Shown: positions 1-4,782 of the stretch, one piece after another
Position numbering within the stretch: the first letter of the stretch is position 1
Layout: each line of letters begins with the position of its first letter
Assembly (NCBI GenBank): GCA_016936035.1
Contig: JAFGPU010000052.1
Location: forward strand, 1 to 10,715
Source of the DNA: Acidimicrobiales bacterium
GTDB lineage: Bacteria; Actinomycetota; Acidimicrobiia; Acidimicrobiales; VFJN01
Length of the DNA: 10,715 nt
Reading direction: 5' to 3'
Translations under genes and position numbers: made by a program
Notes under the pieces: model-generated
The model's database searches: none
What the model saw: only the letters and a program-made list of their open reading frames with translations
What the model was told of the DNA's origin: nothing

Positions 1-530
1 TCGGCGAGGTCCTGGTCGAGTCGCAGCGCCCGGGTGAGCGCGTCCCAGGCGTCGGGGGCCCACCCGATCTGGAAGTCGCGCACGACCTGGCCGTCGAGGC
101 CCCGCTCGCGCAGGTAGCGGCGGGCCGCGCCGGCGTCGGGGCCCGACAGCAGGCGCTCGTGGTACCAGACGACCGCCCGGGCCATCGTGTCGACCAGCCG
201 GGCGCGGCGCTTGCGCCCCTCGCCCTCGGACCGGTCGGTGTAACGCAGCGTGATGTTGGTCTTGCCCGCGAGCCGCTCGACCGCCGTGGGGAAGTCGACC
301 TGCTCCTTCTGCATGACGAAGTCGAAGACGTCGCCCTTGGCCTGGCAGCCGAAGCAGTAGAACACGTTCTCGTTAGGGTTGACCGAGAACGACGGCGTCT
401 TCTCGGTGTGGAACGGGCACAGGCCTGTCCACTGGCGCCCGACCCGCCGCAGCGGCGTGTACTCGGTGACGATCTGCACGATGTCGGACGCAGCCCGGAC
501 CGCAGCGACGTCCTCATCGTTGATGCCCAT
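1..530 (-). CDS. dnaG: DNA primase DnaG, N-terminal part (runs off left edge)
   Basis: DnaG makes the short RNA primers for chromosome replication, working with the replicative helicase DnaB. About 176 residues are visible, starting at ATG 530-528. The CHC2-type zinc-binding domain is complete: C38-P-F-H41 then C59-F-G-C62, inside the familiar contexts GLCPFHTEKTPSF and NVFYCFGCQAKGDVFDFV. The start of the RNA polymerase domain follows (DTMARAVVWYHERL, then a YLRERGL segment). The TOPRIM catalytic core and helicase-binding domain lie beyond the window. The start is fixed by family alignment (MGINDEDVAAVRAASDIVQIV) even though no Shine-Dalgarno sequence precedes it. The gene lies only 12 nt downstream of a marR-type gene on the same strand, so the two may share a transcript. 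In Mycobacterium the upstream neighbour of dnaG is dgt, which is not seen here. Identity is very secure. Confidence 0.97.
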   Translation of the reverse strand, partial: MGINDEDVAAVRAASDIVQIVTEYTPLRRVGRQWTGLCPFHTEKTPSFSVNPNENVFYCFGCQAKGDVFDFVMQKEQVDFPTAVERLAGKTNITLRYTDRSEGEGRKRRARLVDTMARAVVWYHERLLSGPDAGAARRYLRERGLDGQVVRDFQIGWAPDAWDALTRALRLDQDLA

Positions 531-542
531 CGGGGCGAGAGG

Positions 543-1325
543 TTACCGGGGCCGCCGTGCGCCCTTGATCTGGTCGACCACGTCGTCCCGGGCCGCCTTC
601 ACGCTGGCCTTGGCATCGGCCTTGGCGGCCTTGACGGTCGCCTTGACCTCGGCCTTGGCGGCCTTGGCCTCGTCGGCCGGTCGGCGGGCCTGGGCCTTGA
701 GCTCGGCGCTCACCCGGGCCACCTCCTCCTTCAGCCGGCGGATCTCCTCGCGGTGCGCGTCGAGGTGCTCGCGCCACCCACCGCCGGTGGGCCCGTGGTC
801 ACCGCCGCGGGCCTGGAAGCCGCGGGTGCGCTGGGCAGCGATGCGGCGGGCCATGGTGCGGACCCGGGGTTGGTCGGCGAGGGTCTCGTCGTAGGCGGCC
901 TGCGCCGCCGCCATCTTGGCAAGGAGCGTGGCGAGGGTGACCTGCTCGTCGGGGGTGAGGGCGTCGAACCCGGCGCGGGGCCCGTAGACCTCGTCGCTGG
1001 CCCAGCGCTGCGCGCTGGCGCCCTCGGACGTGAGGTCGACCAGCTTGATGCGCCGGTCGTGGTCGGCCACTCGCCGCTCGACGAGGCCCTGCGCCTCGAG
1101 CCCGTCGCAGGTGACGGTCACGAAGGAGGCGTCGCAGTGCCACCGCTGCGCCAGGTCGCGCATCGGGGTGGGCTCGCCGGGGGTGAGCTCGAGGAGCGCC
1201 TTGAGCATGGGCGGCGAGATGCCGAGCTCCTCGGACGCGCCGTGGAACCGCGCCTGGTTCTCGGCCGAGAAGAACAGCTGGGCCAAGGACTCGGCGATCA
1301 CCCTCGCAGCCTCGTCACGCCTCAC
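543..1325 (-). CDS. MarR-family transcriptional regulator with Lys/Ala-rich C-terminal tail
   Basis: A 260-residue protein. The first ~150 residues form a MarR winged helix-turn-helix: LGISPPMLKALLEL, then LAQRWHCDASFVTVTCDGLEAQGLV (HTH with recognition helix about 65-82), then the wing RRVADHDRRIKLVDLTSEG with the diagnostic D90-R91-R92. Typical MarR proteins are 140-170 residues. Here residues about 185-260 add a charged helix (REEIRRLKEEVARVSAELK) and a repeated K-A-A-K / V-K-A-T-V-K tail, probably coiled-coil or DNA-contacting. MarR dimers usually repress a divergent neighbour until a small molecule binds, and here the divergent neighbour is a drrAB exporter, so that is the inferred target. 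The GTG at 1325-1323 is chosen because it starts at the family N-terminus and sits exactly 7 nt after a TAACAT box, as expected for a leaderless transcript. The frame stays open to 1862 but would then overlap drrA. The ligand is unknown. Confidence 0.88.
   Translation of the reverse strand: MRRDEAARVIAESLAQLFFSAENQARFHGASEELGISPPMLKALLELTPGEPTPMRDLAQRWHCDASFVTVTCDGLEAQGLVERRVADHDRRIKLVDLTSEGASAQRWASDEVYGPRAGFDALTPDEQVTLATLLAKMAAAQAAYDETLADQPRVRTMARRIAAQRTRGFQARGGDHGPTGGGWREHLDAHREEIRRLKEEVARVSAELKAQARRPADEAKAAKAEVKATVKAAKADAKASVKAARDDVVDQIKGARRPR
590..672 (-). repeat. Degenerate short repeats coding the Lys/Ala tail of the MarR protein
   Basis: The 3' part of the marR-type gene repeats a short unit reading GGCCTTGGC / GCCTTGAC on the plus strand (for example around 613-633 and 649-669). 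It encodes KAAKAEVKATVKAAKADAK, a run of K-A-x-x-K and V-K-A units. The composition resembles the Lys/Ala tails of actinobacterial histone-like proteins. The repeats are imperfect and in frame, so this is protein-level low complexity rather than a separate DNA element. Confidence 0.6.
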
Positions 1326-1401
1326 AGCCCGGATGTTACCCGCGCAACCACTTCCTTGTTGGATGCAACCTTCGAGTAAAAAATATCGTTGACTCAAATC
1401 A
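1326..1401. promoter_or_regulatory. Divergent marR/drrA promoter-operator region
   Basis: This 76-bp gap is clearly AT-richer than the flanking genes. On the plus strand TTGTTG (1357-1362) and AAATAT (1381-1386), 18 bp apart, could serve as -35/-10; TATCGT (1384-1389) is an alternative -10. Candidate MarR sites are the perfect inverted repeat TTGACTCAA (1389-1397, overlapping the drrA start side) and GTTGGATGCAAC (1359-1370, arms GTTG/CAAC). GCAACC occurs at 1344-1349 and 1365-1370, 21 bp or two helical turns apart. GGATGTTACC (1331-1340) and GGATGCAACC (1361-1370) form an imperfect direct repeat 30 bp apart. Which of these is bound is not known. Confidence 0.5.
1333..1338 (-). promoter_or_regulatory. 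Probable -10 box (TAACAT) for a leaderless marR transcript
   Basis: Read on the minus strand, TAACAT matches the actinobacterial TANNNT -10 motif and ends 7 nt before GTG 1325. Transcription would therefore start at the start codon itself. No Shine-Dalgarno sequence is present, which fits leaderless initiation. No convincing -35 hexamer was found. Confidence 0.45.
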
Positions 1402-2445
1402 ATGACCGATGCGAAGCTCACGCCCATGACACCCCCGACCACGACGGGCCCCGTGCCCGGCGACCGCCCCGCCATCCGGGTCGACGGTCTGCGCAAGCGG
1501 TTCGGTGAGGTCGACGCCCTCGCCGGCATCGAACTCACCGTCGCCCCCGGCACCGTCCTCGGCCTGCTCGGACCGAACGGAGCCGGCAAGACCACGGCGG
1601 TCCGCATCCTCACCACCATCCTCCGACCCGACGAGGGCCACGCCGAGGTGCTCGGCATCGACGTCGCCCGCCGCCCGCAGGCGGTGCGCGAGTCGATCGG
1701 CCTGGCCGGGCAGTACGCCGCCGTCGACGAGAACCTGACCGGTCGCGAGAACCTCCGGCTCGTCGGCCGCCTCACCCACCTGCCCACGGCAGCGATCGGC
1801 CCCCGGGCCGACGAGCTGCTCGAGCGGTTCGGGCTCACCGACGCCGCCCATCGCCCGGCCAAGACCTACTCCGGAGGCATGCGGCGCCGGCTCGACCTGG
1901 CCGCGGCGCTGGTCCACCGCCCCCCGGTGCTGTTCCTCGACGAGCCCACCACCGGCCTCGACCCGGCCAGCCGCAGCGACCTCTGGCACGTCATCGAAGA
2001 GCTGGTGGCCGACGGCACGACCGTGCTGCTCACGACGCAGTACCTCGAAGAGGCCGACCGCCTCGCCGATCACATCGCCGTCATCGACCACGGGCGCGTC
2101 ATCGCCGAGGGCAGCCCCAGCCACCTCAAGTCCCGACTCGGGGGCACCATCATCGACATCACCCTGCCCGACCCGGCCTCTGCCGCACGGGCGTCCGCAC
2201 AGCTGGCCAGCGCCCTGGTCGTCGACGCGCGGGTCGACGGCAGCGCGCTCGAGCTCACGGTGGACGACGGGGCCCGCGCCCTCGTCGAGGTGCTCCGCAC
2301 GCTCGACGCCGCGGACCTGAGCCCCACGGGCATCACCGTGCGCGAGCCCAGCCTCGACGACGTGTTCCTGTCGCTCACCGGCCACCGCGCCGCCGACGGC
2401 GACACCACCGCCAGCGCCGACACGACCCAGCGAGGTGCCGCATGA
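1402..2445 (+). CDS. Daunorubicin-resistance-type ABC exporter, ATP-binding subunit
   Basis: A 347-residue ATPase of the DrrA subfamily that would energise export of a hydrophobic compound through the adjacent permease. All ABC motifs are visible: Walker A GPNGAGKTT (57-65), Q-loop Q104, signature YSGGM (156-160), Walker B VLFLDEP (176-182, catalytic E181) and D-loop GLDPASR. The switch position carries Gln (LLTTQYLEEAD, Q213) rather than His, which is usual in DrrA proteins. The C-terminal ~90 residues form the DUF4162-type accessory domain ending in VREPSLDDVFLSLTGH, also DrrA-typical. ATG 1402 has no Shine-Dalgarno sequence and lies close to the predicted promoter; ATG 1426 is an alternative in-frame start. 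The TGA overlaps the ATG of the permease gene (ATGA). It is divergent from the marR-type gene and probably repressed by its product. The substrate cannot be read from the sequence. Confidence 0.93.
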   Translation: MTDAKLTPMTPPTTTGPVPGDRPAIRVDGLRKRFGEVDALAGIELTVAPGTVLGLLGPNGAGKTTAVRILTTILRPDEGHAEVLGIDVARRPQAVRESIGLAGQYAAVDENLTGRENLRLVGRLTHLPTAAIGPRADELLERFGLTDAAHRPAKTYSGGMRRRLDLAAALVHRPPVLFLDEPTTGLDPASRSDLWHVIEELVADGTTVLLTTQYLEEADRLADHIAVIDHGRVIAEGSPSHLKSRLGGTIIDITLPDPASAARASAQLASALVVDARVDGSALELTVDDGARALVEVLRTLDAADLSPTGITVREPSLDDVFLSLTGHRAADGDTTASADTTQRGAA

Positions 2446-3266
2446 CCGCCACGACGCTCCCCTCCCCCGCCGGCGCCGCGCCGGCCGTGATCCGGCCGCA
2501 GCGCAGCCACGCCGTCGGCGACGCGCTGGCCATCACCTGGCGCAACCTGCTCGCCTACGTCCGGCTACCCGAGCTGCTCGTCTTCTCGACCATCCAGCCG
2601 ATCATGTTCGTGCTGCTGTTCCGCTACGTGTTCGGCAACTCGATCGCGTTGTCCGACCCCACGATCGACTACGTCGACTACCTGATGCCGGGCATCATCG
2701 TGCAGACCGCCGTCTTCGGCGCCGCAGGCACGGGCATCGGCCTGGCCGAGGACATGGCCAAGGGCCTGATCGAGCGCTTCCGCTCCCTGCCCATGGCCCG
2801 CTCGGCGGTGCTCGCCGGACGCACCATCGCCGACTCGGTGCGGAACGTCTTCGTCATGCTGCTCATCACGGTCGTGGGCTTCGCCGTCGGCTTCCGCATC
2901 CACGGCGGCGTGCCGGCGTACGCGCTCGCGCTGCTGCTGGTGCTGCTGTTCGCCTTCGCGCTGTCGTGGGTGGTCGCCACCATCGGCCTGGGCGCACCCA
3001 ACGGCGAGGCGGCGCAGGCGGCGATCTTCCCCATGCTGTTCCCGCTGACGTTCGCGTCGTCGGCCTTCGTCGACACGTCCTACATGCCCGGATGGCTGCA
3101 GGCGTTCGCCAACAACCAGCCGGTCACCGTCACGGTCGACGTCGCCCGCGACCTGGTGCTCGGCCACCCCGTGGGCTGGGGCATCGTGGCCTCGGTGGCC
3201 TGGTCGCTCGGCATCGTCGCCCTCTTCGGCCCGCTGGCCGTGCGCCGCTACCGCCGGGTGGCCTGA
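2442..3266 (+). CDS. ABC-2 type permease of DrrB family
   Basis: A 274-residue integral membrane protein that forms the channel for the preceding ATPase. It has about six hydrophobic segments, beginning at LLVFSTIQPIMFVLLFRYVF and ending at VASVAWSLGIVALFGPLAV, then a short basic tail RRYRRVA. The cytoplasmic coupling motif of DrrB-type permeases, GLIERFRSLPMARSAVLAGR, is clear near residues 107-126, as is DYLMPGIIVQTAVFG before it. ATG 2442 overlaps the stop of the upstream gene and is preceded by GAGGTG at 2432-2437, so translation is probably coupled. Length and topology are normal for the family. The gene is followed by two hairpins in the convergent gap with terC. The drug or lipid exported is unknown. 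Confidence 0.93.
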   Translation: MTATTLPSPAGAAPAVIRPQRSHAVGDALAITWRNLLAYVRLPELLVFSTIQPIMFVLLFRYVFGNSIALSDPTIDYVDYLMPGIIVQTAVFGAAGTGIGLAEDMAKGLIERFRSLPMARSAVLAGRTIADSVRNVFVMLLITVVGFAVGFRIHGGVPAYALALLLVLLFAFALSWVVATIGLGAPNGEAAQAAIFPMLFPLTFASSAFVDTSYMPGWLQAFANNQPVTVTVDVARDLVLGHPVGWGIVASVAWSLGIVALFGPLAVRRYRRVA

Positions 3267-3294
3267 GCCGACCGCACGCGCTCGGCGCCGTCCA

Positions 3295-3317
3295 GGCCGC
3301 CTCTCCCCCTGGCGGCC
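3295..3317. terminator. Hairpin in drrB/terC convergent gap, possible terminator
   Basis: GGCCGCC (3295-3301) and GGCGGCC (3311-3317) form a perfect 7-bp stem around a 9-nt loop, 28 bp after the drrB stop. There is no T-tract, so intrinsic termination is only suggested by position between convergent genes. Confidence 0.4.
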
Positions 3318-3337
3318 CGGACGACCTGTCGCAGGGC

Positions 3338-3367
3338 GGGCACCGTGGCGCGGCGGCCGCGGTGCCC
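3338..3367. terminator. Second hairpin in drrB/terC convergent gap
   Basis: GGGCACCG (3338-3345) and CGGTGCCC (3360-3367) form a perfect 8-bp stem around a 14-nt GC-rich loop. It is followed on the plus strand by CCCCTT and lies about 47 bp from the terC stop on the other side. It could act on either strand. The rest of the 148-bp gap (3267-3414) shows no gene. Confidence 0.4.
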
Positions 3368-3414
3368 CCTTGCGATCGTCGGAGGTCGCCGCACCCGGCG
3401 CCGGCCGTCAGGAC

Positions 3415-4584
3415 TCAGGACGGTGTGTCGCCCGGATCGCCCGAGTCGCTCCGGCCGCCGGGCGCCTCGGACGTGCCGGGCACGCCGGAGCCGACCGCCT
3501 CGTCACCGGCAGCTCCGCTTCCGGCGGCTCCGTTGCCGTCACCGCCCGGCGGGCCGGCCACGGGCAGACCCTCGGGCCCCACCTTCACGGTGGCGGCCTC
3601 GTGCTCGCGGGCGTCCTTGCGGATCGACAGCCAGATCGCCACGCCGAGGACCACGGCGATGACACCCAGGCTGAGCGCCGTGGGGATGTGGTACCACTCG
3701 GCGATGATCATCTTGACGCCGACGTAGGCCAGGATGACCGCCAGGCCCTGCTGGAGCAGGCTGAACTTCTCACGCAGGTCGGCGAGCAGGAAGTACAGCG
3801 CCCGGAGGCCCAGGATGGCGAAGGCGTTGGAGCTGAACACGATGAACTGCTCGCGGCTGACCGCCAGGATGGCCGGGATCGAGTCGACCGCGAACACGAC
3901 GTCGCTGGTCTCGATGACGATGAGCACCGCGAAGAGGGGCGTCGCCAGCAGCTTCTTGCCGTGGCGCACGAACATCTTCTGCCCGTCGTACTCGGTCGTC
4001 GAGGGGATCACCCGCCGGACGAGGCGGAGCACCGGGTTGTTCTCCGGGTGCACCTCGTCGTCCTCGTCCTGGCGCAACATCCGAGCGGCCGTCACCAGCA
4101 GGAACGCACCGAAGACGAACAGCATCCACTCGAACCGCTCGAGCAGCGCCACCCCGGCGAAGATGAAGATGAAGCGCAGCACCAGCGCCCCGAAGATGCC
4201 CCAGAAGAGCACGCGGAACTGGTACTTCCGGGGCACCGCGAAGTAGCTCATGATCAGCGCCCACACGAACACGTTGTCGACGCTCAGGCTCTTCTCGATG
4301 AGGTAGCCGGAGATGTACTCGGTCGCCGCCTGCCCCCCGTGCCAGGCGAACATCACCCCGGTGAACGCCACACCGATGCTGATCCAGACAGCCGACTCGA
4401 TGGCCGCTTCCTTGGTGGTGGGCGCGTGGGGCTTGCGGTGGACGATCAGCAGGTCGGCCACGAGCAACCCCGTGACGACCGCCAGGAACGCCACCCAGAT
4501 CCAGGGGGCGACCTCGAAGCTGGCGAAGTTGTCGGCCGATCCGGACGACTCGGACGCCAGGACGGCGAGGGACGACGAGGGCAC
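3415..4584 (-). CDS. TerC-family membrane protein, probable manganese exporter
   Basis: A 389-residue polytopic membrane protein. TerC-family members (Alx in E. coli, MeeF/MeeY in Bacillus) export Mn2+ and supply it to secreted metalloproteins. About nine hydrophobic segments are visible between residues 27 and 322. Family acidic motifs lie in the membrane: SLSVDNVFVWAL (D103, N104) and IETSDVVFAVDSIPAI (E225, D228, D234). A cytoplasmic acidic loop RQDEDDEVHPENN lies around 171-183. The last ~55 residues are a Gly/Ala/Pro/Ser-rich, probably disordered tail that the core family lacks. GTG 4584 is chosen because GGAGG stands 7 nt before it, within AGCCGGAGGT. The upstream leader is a manganese riboswitch, which strongly supports a manganese role over the historical tellurite-resistance label. 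It may also receive read-through from ppdK. Confidence 0.93.
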   Translation of the reverse strand: MPSSSLAVLASESSGSADNFASFEVAPWIWVAFLAVVTGLLVADLLIVHRKPHAPTTKEAAIESAVWISIGVAFTGVMFAWHGGQAATEYISGYLIEKSLSVDNVFVWALIMSYFAVPRKYQFRVLFWGIFGALVLRFIFIFAGVALLERFEWMLFVFGAFLLVTAARMLRQDEDDEVHPENNPVLRLVRRVIPSTTEYDGQKMFVRHGKKLLATPLFAVLIVIETSDVVFAVDSIPAILAVSREQFIVFSSNAFAILGLRALYFLLADLREKFSLLQQGLAVILAYVGVKMIIAEWYHIPTALSLGVIAVVLGVAIWLSIRKDAREHEAATVKVGPEGLPVAGPPGGDGNGAAGSGAAGDEAVGSGVPGTSEAPGGRSDSGDPGDTPS

Positions 4585-4590
4585 CTAGTT

Positions 4591-4629
4591 ACCTCCGGCT
4601 GTGTGCCACGGGGACTTCCAGCCGAAGGT
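4591..4629 (-). promoter_or_regulatory. Expression platform of the terC riboswitch: SD-sequestering hairpin
   Basis: In the terC leader the RNA segment ACCUUCGGCU (4629-4620) can pair with AGCCGGAGGU (4600-4591) over ten base pairs with one G-U; an eleventh G-C pair closes the loop side. The second segment contains the terC Shine-Dalgarno GGAGG. The first segment includes the 3' strand of aptamer stem P1, so this hairpin and P1 cannot coexist. Ligand binding, by stabilising P1, should free the ribosome site. The pairing is seen directly; the ON direction is inferred from how this riboswitch class works. Confidence 0.75.
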
Positions 4630-4733
4630 CTCGCCCGCCACGAGGGCCGGATCCACCGGGCAGCCGGTGAGGCATCGCGCCGCCCGCTGGCCGTCTTGAC
4701 GATGAGTCACGTTGAGGGCTACTCCCCTTCGGT
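4621..4733 (-). promoter_or_regulatory. yybP-ykoY manganese riboswitch aptamer upstream of terC
   Basis: Read on the minus strand, the leader begins ACCGAAGGGGAGUAG and ends GGGCGAGACCUUCGGC. Both are signatures of the yybP-ykoY (Mn2+) class: the GGGGAGUAG motif after P1, and GGCGAGACC before the P1 3' strand. Stem P1 is CCGAAGG (4732-4726) with CCUUCGG (4628-4622), a perfect 7 bp. Between them lie CGUCAAGACGG, similar to the conserved internal loop, a perfect hairpin CACCGG-CUGC-CCGGUG (4669-4654), and a GCCC/GGGC stem before the second conserved motif. A TerC-family gene directly downstream is one of the standard partners of this class. Assignment is from motif and structure by eye, not from a covariance model. 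Confidence 0.88.
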
Positions 4734-4740
4734 CCGCTGG

Positions 4741-4746
4741 AGTGTA
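4741..4746 (-). promoter_or_regulatory. -10 box (TACACT) of the terC riboswitch transcript
   Basis: On the minus strand TACACT fits the actinobacterial TANNNT motif. Counting 7 nt downstream places +1 at 4733, the A immediately before aptamer stem P1. It lies in the 36-bp space after the ppdK stop, so terC has a promoter of its own. No clear -35 was found. Confidence 0.55.
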
Positions 4747-4782
4747 TCTGCCCTCCGGGACGGGCCCCGAACCGGCGAGCGG

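Noticed and set aside
159..1379. Long plus-strand frame opposite dnaG and the marR-type gene
   Set aside because: Both opposite-strand genes have convincing domain motifs; this frame has none.
1389..1394. TTGACT as a plus-strand -35 box
   Set aside because: The matching -10 position near 1412 has no TA-rich hexamer and lies inside drrA. The sequence is better read as half of the TTGACTCAA inverted repeat.
1326..1862. N-terminal extension of the marR-type gene to a start at 1862
   Set aside because: The added 179 residues overlap drrA on the opposite strand, have Arg/Ser/Pro-rich shadow composition, and precede a complete MarR domain.
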